From NCBI RefSeq assembly GCF_048544455.1, contig NC_133538.1, positions 22,740,469 to 22,804,468 on the forward strand: 64,000 nucleotides of DNA. Direction: 5' to 3'. The translations under genes were made by a program, and so were the position numbers. Source of the stretch: Silene latifolia (lineage: Eukaryota; Streptophyta; Magnoliopsida; Caryophyllales; Caryophyllaceae). The notes below the pieces were generated by a model. It had not been told where the DNA came from. It saw only the letters and a program-made list of their open reading frames with translations, and did no database searches. The first letter of the stretch is position 1, and each line of letters begins with the position of its first letter. Below are positions 54,566-63,536 of this stretch, piece by piece.

Positions 54566-56548
54566 TTGTTATTTGCAGTTAAAGAACGTGATCTACATTG
54601 AAAAAGAAAGAAAAACAAAACGAAATAAGCAACTCATCGAGGTGATTTAAGTCTATTTTAAAATTCATTTTAACGTGTAGACTCAATGCACTTGCATAAT
54701 TGATCTCCCTCAAGAATGATACAAGTGATCCCAAGACTCAATTTCTGTAAATTGATAAGCCAACTGTTTAGCTAATTCTTCTGGAAGAACTCTTGGTCGA
54801 TAGATTTCCGTATATCCTATCTATAGTCCACCATAGTCACAGGATCGTACGAGTGACCATAGTGTTGAGATAAAATAGGTCAATCGGTTCCAACTTACCC
54901 GACGTAGAAGGGGTCATATTATGCCTACCGACGAAGAAGGGACTCATTGGAGTTTGACCTATAAAGACCGTTCTCAATTTTTGTTTATACGAGGAAGATC
55001 CCATCAACTTAGTTATAATTCATTTTAAGTGAACGAATAACTAGCGTCTGCGTGAATGAATTAATTTGGGTGATGGCTTAAAATCGTGTGACATGCGAAT
55101 GTCAAAGAAAACTAACTCGTGACCTCTATATGTGTCAGTTTTCATGCAATTATTAGGTGGTTTGGTTTTTAGGCGGAATATGATGCATACTATCGTTACA
55201 AGAATAAATAAATGAATGCAATACGTAAATAAAATTTCCTAGTGTGGCCTATCCTAGTAAAAAGAACAAAATACAACTTTGGAATCCACCGTTGGACCCG
55301 AAAAGCTTGTCTTGGTGTTCCATCTTTGTCCATGTAGCGGGAGTGAGCATCCGGTCTCCATCTTTAGTCTTCTCAAAAATTACAATTTAAAATTTACAAA
55401 TATAAACCTATTTACATTCTAAATAAAAACTGTAATTAAAAGAAATAAAATGGAGATACGAGATCTCAAAATACAACCAAGACCGTGTTCCATCATTACG
55501 GTAACACGTTCTACTAAGGCCACACTAAGTTACAACTGTTTGCAAAATAATTAAATACGTAATTAAAAGGCATTCAAAACATTCAAAATATAAACAAGAA
55601 CGATAAATTAAAATGCATCAACTAAAAATTAAATTTATTCGTGACATAATTCCGTAATTATGTTAAATTTTTATCCAAACCACCAAAGATAATTAAAATT
55701 ACATGACAAAACCGCTTTAGTCAAGTTAATTTTAATCCGAGATAATCCGTTACAATAAATCGTTTTAAAGTAACTTTAATTTACGTGGGTGAACCGTTTC
55801 ACTAACAAGCGAGAGCATAAAAACGTTTTATGCATTAAAAGGGCCGAAAAAAAAACAGAAATTTTTTTTTTTTTTCTTACTGTACTGCTGTACGTGAACA
55901 GTACCAGTACCCCAAAAATTTTTTTTTTTTTTTTTAAATGCTGTAAAAAAAACGGGAGCATCAAAAAGCAAAAAAAATTTTACACGGCTCAAAACGTGAG
56001 CAATGAAATATCAAAACAAAACGGTTTGATAAAACACAATTGCAATTTTAATCTAATCCGTATAGAAATCATACTACAATTGTTAATCTTCAACATATTG
56101 CAATAATTATCGGTTAAAATTACAACATGTGAAGAACGATTGAAAACAAGAGATCAAACGATCTAACAAAATTTTGTGGCACGCAAATCAATGCAATAAA
56201 AACAGAAAACAGGCCGTGTATAGGGAAGGCCACACGGTTTTCATAAAAAAAAACAGATTTGCCGAAAAAAAAAAATTGCCACACGAAATTTTATGCAATT
56301 ATTTTGACCGATCTTTAACATATAGCGATGAATATCGATTACATAGACAATATGTAAAGATCAAAAAGTAAACAATCATCACCGTGTAAACTAGACACGG
56401 ATCCCAAGGCACAAAACAACAACAAAACGCAGCAAAAAAAAAAAATTATTGCCGAGAAAAAAAATTTGTGCCGTGACAAATTTTTACCCAAAAATCATCG
56501 TTTCAACAATCGTTTGATGAAAAACACATATAAAAATTTACGTAACCT
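54566..56548 (-). other. Copia C long 5' leader
   Basis: Nearly 2 kb of AT-rich non-coding sequence between the primer site and gag. It holds several long homopolymer runs (T run at 55,861-55,876, another at 55,919-55,936; A runs near 56,250-56,275 and 56,435-56,450). Between the two T runs lies a compact self-complementary region near 55,880-55,912 (TACTGTACTG ... CAGTACCAGTA). No conserved ORF is seen. Confidence 0.7.
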
Positions 56549-56561
56549 GGCTCTGATACCA
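56549..56561 (-). promoter_or_regulatory. Copia C primer binding site (initiator Met-tRNA)
   Basis: In minus sense TGGTATCAGAGCC, the standard copia primer site, two bases after the 5' LTR end. Confidence 0.95.
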
Positions 56562-56563
56562 CT

Positions 56564-57547
56564 TGAAGGGTAATATCCGTATAATACCCTTTAATTATAG
56601 GATTATAACGCAAAAATTATATGTAGTTTATAGTCATGAAACGAAAATAACAAGGAAACGACAAAGATATAGAAATAACCTTCGGTCCTAGTGCAAAAGG
56701 CAATGAGAGATCAAGTTAGATCTCCTCCTAATCGTTGCACCCAAGATGTCCGAGTAATGCCCTTGTGCTAGAGAGAATCCCCTAATTGCCTTGCAATATC
56801 GAGGGGATTGTTTTGTGAGTTTGTGTTGGATGAGAGATCCGGGATTCAGGAGGCACAATTCCCAAAACCCTAATTATTTTAGCAAAATGAATTAGGTTAG
56901 ACAAGAGGAGAGGACTCCCCTTTTGTCTATGGGAGCCTCGGCCAAACCGAGTGAGAGGAGCCCAAATGGGCTTTTCATTTTCTCTTCACTTAAACTCGTG
57001 GTCCGGTCCATAACTCGCTAAGTGTATATGACGCGGTTTCATTATAAACTGTTATCGGTTATCGGAAATTAAGGCATCAACTAATAATACGGGTTAGTTG
57101 AATTATTAATACATGTCCGACAAAACAGTATTGTATAATTATATTCAATATACATTTAATTAAATATAAAACGCTTATATTCAATTTTACAAATTAATTG
57201 CTTAATTCGCCTTAGCCATTTTTATTTAATCCGTATTAAATAAAATATCTCAACATCACATTTTAACTAATTATTAGTCAAATAACTCAGACTAACTGGT
57301 TAGTCAAAATTGGCATCTACATGACTGTATTTTCATACCGTCACATCACTCAAACGTATCCTATAGGTGTGACTTTTAGGGACCAGTTGATCACCGCCAT
57401 CTGTATGACAATAACGTCAAACTTATCTAGCAAGCCAACCGTTATTGATAAACGTGGATCAACTGATTATGATACAAAGTATACCCTTTGATCCTTTTAG
57501 AGATTTATAAGTCCTTACACTAACTGTTAAGGACACCAACCCCAACA
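56564..57547 (-). repeat. Copia C 5' LTR
   Basis: 984 bp, nearly identical to the 3' LTR. Visible differences include AGAGGACT versus AGAAGACT, a short indel near 57,048, AGTCAAAT versus AGTTAAAT, and CTGTATG versus CAATATG. Confidence 0.93.
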
Positions 57548-58040
57548 CTTGCTGTGTTTTTATGTGAGTTTTATCGATTTATGTGTTGTTTTCCCGTGTC
57601 TCGAGTGCAGTAGGAAATGCTTCAACTGAGCGCACTAAAGCCGTTGGCTTCAGAGACCATGATCATGATAAACAGATGACATCTACCGACGATTAAATTC
57701 AATTCGATGAAGAATTCCGCAGCTGTGCCGAATTACAATGCGGGTTTGATTCCGTCACAACGGATACATAGGCTCCTAAGGAAAAGGCTCAACCCACCCT
57801 TAATTCAAATGTTGGGTCGATGACCAAAAATGATATCGGTTCGATGACCCATGATTATTCGATGTGTCGAGGTGAATATCAATCCCCAACGAAGTTCAAG
57901 GTATGATCCCTTCTTATGGTTAGCGAGCTTATATACGCAGGTCTAATGGACCCTAAACGACCCGTGGAATCTTCAAGGTTAGAGGGACCTGGGGGATACT
58001 TTGACTAGCGCCTTGTCTAAGCCTCAGTCAAAGTGGGGGC
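57548..58040 (+). other. Tat 3' tail and polypurine tract
   Basis: This rejoins 48,688 after removal of copia C. It ends GCCTCAGTCAAAGTGGGGGC, a polypurine tract directly before the LTR start. Confidence 0.7.
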
Positions 58041-59942
58041 TCTAAAGATACCCGTATCTGTCGATATTGGCATCTATGGAAATCCCGTTAAACACCCGAT
58101 GATGATAGGACAACATGTATTCGTCAGTTGGCATTGTTGTTGGTTGCAGCTCATTTTACAATGTTGAATGGACGTCGTCGACGGTTTAATTTTAAATGAA
58201 ATTTAAAATTATTTTTTCGAATTTATCTTATTGAAGATAAAATACATTTTTGTTGTTGAGAATTTATTTTGATTTGAAAAATCATTTCAAAAATGAGTCG
58301 TTTTAAAGTTGATTTGGAAAAATCGATTTAAAGTGGTTTTGGATGCTTATTTCTATACAAAGCCTTTTCTGTGTGTCATTTGGACAAGAATACCAGCAAG
58401 CAACAGTGGCATGGCACTCACCATACCCCGTACTGTTCCTAGGCTCGAACCCCCACAGCAGCATATCCCCCACCCTTTTTTTCGTCCTTTTGTCCAAGAA
58501 TTACCCCTTCTCTAAGTCACGAATCCATCTAATTTTTTAGCCTACATTCAACTTAGGATATAGTTCCTTCCAAACCCTCCAAAATATCTTCATTTTAGCA
58601 GCCAAAACCGAGCCTTTACCCCCTCCACAAGTCATTTACAAACCCTACATTTCCACTCCTATAAATACCTCCCATCCACCACCATTTGAAGTGGTTGGAA
58701 AAACAATTATACCAAACCCTCAAGCACACACCCACACATCCTAAGAATACCCTAGAATCCAGTAGCAAACCACAAGAAAAATCGACTCAAAACCTAGCTC
58801 GAATCCTTTCGAATAACCGAGTACTAACTACTCGGCCTTCGCAAGTTTTCCAGCCGAACCACCCCTCAGAAATCCTCAATTTTTGTGCCATTCTGTTCAG
58901 AAAGACCAAGCCTCACTTAAATATTAAAAAACTAGACTCTCCCAATATTCTAAAACATATTTGCAATCAAAAAATCGTTGAGAAACGAATTCACAAATCA
59001 ATTTTCAAAACAGCCTTTTTTTCGAAAAAAAACGTTGGTTTCAGCATTGTTATTTATTCGAAGACGACCCCTCAGGATAAGATCTACAGTCGGATACGAG
59101 ACAATAATTTGTCAACAATATATGTAGGCTGAGGGTGCAATATAATCCCTCCTTCTCCCTTTTATTTCAGGTTTAATAGTTTTATTTCGCATTTATATCA
59201 CATTGTTTAAATCGAACTAGAATAGTATGAGTATAAGTTAAAGTACCATTACAACACCCGCGTTGACTCGAGTTTAAAAGGCATAATTCATCTAAAGTGA
59301 TCGATTTGCCTCGCTCGGTTACATATCCTCGTGTTGGAAGAGGGCAATTCTTTAAAAATGAGTTTCTTTCGACTTGTAAAACGTTTGTTGTTTCTTGTTG
59401 TCTGTCGCGCGTGGTTCGGCCCTTTGGCCTTATTTTTCTCGACTTGTTTTTATTAACTATGGCACAATTCTTGAGGAAAGACTTGCTAAGAAACCTTTTT
59501 AAATTGATGATTTAAATTAATGTGACAATTCTCAAGTTCATTAGACATTTTAGGACAGGAATGCTTAAGATGTAAATGAATCGATCAACATGTAAATGAA
59601 ATTTATAACTTATTCTAATCAAAATGAATCCATCTTTATACCACCTATTTCTCGTCAGTATGGAAGTGTATGCTTATCATCCTCCCGTTTTACACTCGAT
59701 GACTAAATTTGACGATTTTTTTACTCGAGTTTTGCCTTGAAAACCGTGTATAATCACACGCTTTTTCTCTTTGTTTTGTTGCTCAATTTTTTATATTTTG
59801 ACGATGTTTTTTTCATAAATAGTGGCTGTCTATTTTAAAATGAAGTTTTAGTTTGTTATTTTATGTTAATAGCATGTTTGTTGTTTGCATAGTTGAATTT
59901 TGTTGCGTAGTTTTTTATCAAAAAGAAGTTGTACAGTAGGAT

Positions 59943-60067
59943 ACTCGATCGAGTTGGTCAGTACTCGATCGAGTATCCATGTTTTGGTTGCTCTTTTGAC
60001 TCGGGTTTAAGTTCTTTTGCTTCTGTAGTTGGATACTCGATCGAGTGACCCCAATACTCGATCGAGT
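59943..60067. promoter_or_regulatory. Phased palindromes in the Tat LTR (2 pairs)
   Basis: Perfect ACTCGATCGAGT at 59,943, 59,963, 60,035 and 60,056; pair gaps of 20 and 21. Confidence 0.6.
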
Positions 60068-60261
60068 GTCCTCTATTTCACTACATAGTTATTTCGTTTT
60101 ATTTGTTTATATTTGCCTATTCGCTTGTGTAATAGTGTATCCCTCGAATTATTGCATATCACGTGAATGAATAAAAGCTTCACCTAGATTAGGCCTTGTA
60201 TGACCTATATTTTCGACCGTGGCTAGTTGTTTAGGGCGCCTAGATTCACGTGACTCGTTGC

Positions 60262-60400
60262 TTTGTTGTTCGGTTGCTTTCGTTTTTTGTTGTTTGGTTG
60301 CATTCGTTGTTTGTTGTTTGGTTGCATTCGTTGTTTGTTGTTTGGTTGTATTCGGTGTTAGTTGTATGGTTGTATTCGTTGCTCGTTGTTTGCCTACTTG
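60262..60400 (+). repeat. 24-bp minisatellite
   Basis: GGTTGC or GGTTGT words at 60,272, 60,296, 60,320, 60,344 and 60,368, exactly 24 bp apart, within units like TTTGGTTGCATTCGTTGTTT. The open frame through it (repeating LVAFVVCC) is a by-product. Confidence 0.9.
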
Positions 60401-60827
60401 TTGTTATAGTTGTTTTATGAACTAACCCTAACGTTTGTTCATCTTTCTTATGCTAAGCATAAGAATTTCTATCTCTCCTTTTGATTCCGTTGTTGTTTAT
60501 TTAGAGTGAAATTCACATGCTAAATCACTTGACGAGTTTTATGCATTAAACGACTTAGAAACTTGCTTCAGATGTTAGGAATTAACATAACGGTTGCATT
60601 TTCACATGTGCTCATATCCAAAATAGCCATCCTTTTCCATGTGTAGAGACCATTATTGCAACGGGCGGGGTTGAGTGTTTTTTTTAATGAAATTATTTAA
60701 ACTTTCTAATACGTAATCTCACCGAAATCATTTCTCTAAAGTTTGGTCTCGAAATTTCACCATAAAATTTAGTGGCAACTCCTTTCAACGACGTAAAATG
60801 GTTTTTTGAAAAGGAACATTTGCGTGG

Positions 60828-61365
60828 ATGAACTTCCCTTGTCCACACCACCAATACCCTATGTCAGACCTTATCAATCGGGTAAACCACTCCCTAGTTC
60901 TAAGGGACAAGCTTGAGTTCGCCTACAATCAAGGTGTGAGACCCACTCAACGTACTAGCTTTTGTCCGGAGATGGGAATACTTCGGGAGTCTTTAAAGCT
61001 TAGGATATCCAACAATCAGATTGGGGTACTAGAATCCCTCATAATGATGGACACTTGCTTGGTCCTTAGGCGGGACCTCACTATGCCGCCTGGAGTTTCT
61101 TTTGCGATACTTATCAAGGAGGTGGAGGCGGTGCTTAAAAAGGAAGTGGGAGCGGAGGAGGAGCGTCGGGTATGGCATCGAGACCTATGAATTATGATGG
61201 CGGCTATACTAATGTCGTGGTTCAGAATGCGGAAACGGACATCTCGGGAGAGACACAGAGTAAGGAACGTAGCACCCGAAGAGTGAAATCGCCGGTCAAT
61301 AAAGAAGGAGCCTTGGTCCGGTGGGCAAAGAGACTTGGTAAGAGGAGGAAGTCATCCAATTAGAC
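60828..61365 (+). pseudogene. Unrecognised ORF pair after the Tat LTR
   Basis: 60,828-61,190 reads NRVNHSLVLRDKLEFAYNQG, MGILRESLKLRISNNQIGVL, VEAVLKKEVGAEEERRVWHR. An overlapping frame, 61,172-61,363, reads MASRPMNYDGGYTNVVVQNA, RRVKSPVNKEGALVRWAKRL, GKRRKSSN. They read as one protein with a single frameshift near 61,175, with a basic C-terminus. I recognise no domain. Ogre-type elements have an extra ORF upstream of gag, right after the LTR, so this could be such an ORF1, or it may belong to the chromovirus-like element. Confidence 0.4.
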
Positions 61366-61578
61366 TTGGTTGTTTTGAGTCAGATTAGCTTAACATGTGC
61401 CTCGAAAGAGACTTGAACATTTTATTTCTTGGTATGTAATCTTGGCCATAAGGCCAAAATGTGTTTACTTTTGAGATAGGCAATGGTGTGGTAGTTACCA
61501 TTGGAGTTATTTGCATTTATATGATGAAGTACATAGAAATTGGAGACCATTTCTTTAAGCTCGAGGCTGCCCAGCGCT

Positions 61579-61653
61579 ACTCGGCGGAGTGCCCCATCCA
61601 CTCGAGCGAGTGCTCCGTTACTTGGTCGAGTGGCCCATTCCACTCGATCGAGT
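61579..61653. promoter_or_regulatory. Relaxed palindrome array (4 sites, ~21-bp phase)
   Basis: ACTCGGCGGAGT (61,579), ACTCGAGCGAGT (61,600), ACTTGGTCGAGT (61,620) and ACTCGATCGAGT (61,642); gaps 21, 20, 22. Confidence 0.6.
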
Positions 61654-62470
61654 GACCTTTTTGTGCCCCATTTTGCAAGTTTTCGACCAAGTATCGAGTA
61701 GATACTCATGTTTAGTGACCATAATGGTCCCTTGGTGATTTGATGAACATAAAAAGGGTTTATATGATTGACTTTTGTGAATTGTTTACATTTGACCATA
61801 GTACTTAGTGTGTTATAATTGCTTGAGATGTTGTTATTATTACTTAAAGTATCATTATTCAAAGTGTGTATAATTAATCAATAGCAATGTGACATGACTA
61901 AACAGATGACGTAGGCAAGTGATAATCTTTTGTGACATGTGAAGATTCCATGACTTTATAGTGGGTAACATTTGTGAATTTCATGATAGTCGCTTGATAT
62001 ACAAGCAAATTTTGTGATGGTTATAGACGAAATACTTGCATGAAGTGAAAATATACATAAATATATGTGCGATCATGTGATACATTTGGCGCGGTATATG
62101 CGTGACTTAAGGATAGTAATTCAGTTCTACTAGAATACGTAACCTATGACGTGGTACCCGTCATTTCATTCTTTTTTATATGTTCTTAAGTATCTTATGA
62201 GTATACCCATGTGTTGTCAGTGTTGAACATAGGGACGAAATTCTCTTTTAGGGGGAGTGAATATAACAATTAGGAAGTTAAAGAAAGAAACCGAGCATTC
62301 TGAGAGCGACAATGTCAAGGGAACCTTGAGTTGGAAAGAGTTTGTATGTAAAATAGTGAATACGGTAAGGGCGTGGGGAAAGAGAGAAGACTTGATAGTT
62401 GGTAATTAATGAGACGGAGAGAGACACTTAAGAGAACGGTAGAAAAAAGGGAGAGTGAGGGGAACTTCAG

Positions 62471-62499
62471 GGACGAAGATCATTTTAAGGGGGGAAAAT
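62471..62499 (+). promoter_or_regulatory. Polypurine tract before the chromovirus LTR
   Basis: TTTTAAGGGGGGAAAAT ends immediately before TGTAATACTCGG, as expected for the plus-strand primer next to a 3' LTR. Confidence 0.75.
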
Positions 62500-62645
62500 T
62501 GTAATACTCGGATTATTTGAGACCCGCAAAAGAACCTCGGGATGCGTGAGAGACCTACAAAGGACCTAGTTGAGTATTAGATGGACCAAGTGAGTGCACA
62601 CTAGACCAAACCTAGTGGGGCTGCAGTGGACCAAGTTGAGGGTTT

Positions 62646-62736
62646 ACTTGATCAGGTGGCTGACACTTGGTCGAGTGGGCAAGCACTTGACCGAGTGAGT
62701 GGCACTCGACCGAGTGGACTCGGCACTTGACCGAGT
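62646..62736. promoter_or_regulatory. Relaxed palindrome array in the chromovirus LTR (5 sites)
   Basis: ACTTGATCAGGT (62,646), ACTTGGTCGAGT (62,665), ACTTGACCGAGT (62,685), ACTCGACCGAGT (62,704) and ACTTGACCGAGT (62,725); gaps 19, 20, 19, 21. Confidence 0.6.
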
Positions 62737-63426
62737 GCCACTGTACAACACCGGATAAACACCAATTTCGGGATTACACCTTATCTTATCCAATAATTTC
62801 CTCCTCCTTCCTTCTTACTCTAAACTCTCTCCCTTCTATCTAAAACCCTAACAAACACACTCTCATAGGATTCAAGCATGATTTTATGGATTTGTCATCT
62901 TCTTCTATCCTTCCTCCTACCTTGATGAGACGGTTTCATGAGACAGAATCGAGTCAGATTCAAGTAGCTTTTAAAGATATGCTAAAAGGCATATTTGTGT
63001 GTCTTGTACATCATTTTCATATTATGAGTTTTATTGTATCACATGGTAATGCTTGAGGATCTTGGTGAGTCTCTTATGTTTTTGGAAATGCATTATAATA
63101 TGATATTGGTTAAAATGACTTATTGAGCTGGAATATTGAGGAATTGGCATTCATATTGCATTTGCAACCGTGCATCATGATGAGTCGATAAGTGGCATGT
63201 TATGTGGTATGTTGCATGATTTGTGTATGTCATGTACATTGGAGGACATGGTGGATATGATTGGTTACTTGTTGTTGAGGAGACGTAAGACGGTTGGGAG
63301 ACTGTCTTACGCTTGAGACATCTCTCGGAGCTTCCCACTCCAAGAGGGATGTGCACATAAATGACTTGAGTACGCAGGGACCTGTGTGGTTGAGACACGA
63401 CGTCTGGCAGGGGATCCGCTTGGTTT

Positions 63427-63536
63427 CCGGACCCGGTACATCTCGGTGTGTCCTGGTACCTTTTTGTGAGGTGTGGTTTCGTAGGCGTGTCCCTGGCACC
63501 GGTGGTTATGAGTACGTCTGGGGGTGTCCCGGTACC
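63427..63536. promoter_or_regulatory. Repeated GGTACC-type words in the chromovirus LTR
   Basis: CCCGGTACA (63,432), CCTGGTACC (63,452), CCTGGCACC (63,492), CCCGGTACC (63,528), preceded by TGTCC in three of four. Gaps between GGTACC words are 20, 40 and 36. Confidence 0.5.

Larger units (their letters stand above)
48689..57547 (-). mobile_element. Copia C: complete Ty1/copia element with CTTGC target duplication
   Basis: An 8,859-bp minus-strand element. LTRs are at 48,689-49,674 and 56,564-57,547 (TGAAGGGTAATAT...CCCAACA), differing at only about ten positions, so insertion is recent. CTTGC flanks it at 48,684-48,688 and 57,548-57,552. The primer site complementary to initiator Met-tRNA is at 56,561-56,549, two bases from the 5' LTR. 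The order gag, protease, integrase, RT, RNase H is that of Ty1/copia. Frameshifts in gag and between protease and RT suggest it cannot encode a full polyprotein. It is inserted in the Tat element. A Tork/TAR-like lineage is suggested by RT style but not proven. Confidence 0.93.
36735..58040 (+). mobile_element. Tat/Ogre-like Ty3/gypsy internal region (interrupted)
   Basis: Order on the plus strand: primer site, ~1-kb leader, gag, gag-pol linker, RT, RNase H, an additional RNase H, integrase, a 3' region with antisense ORF, then a 3.27-kb tandem duplicate of RT C-terminus through 3' region. After this come the copia C insertion (48,689-57,547) and the tail with the polypurine tract TCAAAGTGGGGG at 58,029-58,039. 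The dual RNase H, the DMPGID...QKLRRM entry to RT and the 3' antisense ORF indicate the Tat branch. Every gene is broken by stops. Confidence 0.8.
58041..60820 (+). repeat. Tat/Ogre-like LTR (3' LTR)
   Basis: It starts at about 58,041 (TCTAAAGATACCCGTATCTG) after the polypurine tract and ends near 60,820. Its last ~110 bp match the LTR end at 36,610-36,720. At about 2.8 kb it fits the long LTRs of Ogre-type elements. It contains a 24-bp minisatellite (60,262-60,400) and two pairs of TCGATCGA palindromes (59,943-60,067). The ORFs in it (for example 58,686-59,132) lack recognisable domains. Confidence 0.65.
61366..62499 (+). other. 3' internal region of a chromovirus-like gypsy element
   Basis: No coding sequence identified. 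It carries a palindrome array at 61,579-61,653 and two polypurine-tract-like segments, GGGACGAAATTCTCTTTTAG at 62,232 and GGGACGAAGATCATTTTAAG at 62,471, the second directly abutting an LTR. GGGACGAA...GGGGGG before TGTAATAC is a common signature of plant chromoviruses (Tekay/Del-like). Confidence 0.55.

Noticed and set aside
58686..59132. Plus-strand ORF of 148 codons in the Tat LTR
   Set aside because: Composition follows AT-rich LTR sequence, with no recognisable motif and no counterpart in the other LTR end.
60219..60425. Putative Cys/Val-rich membrane peptide
   Set aside because: It is a translation of the 24-bp minisatellite.
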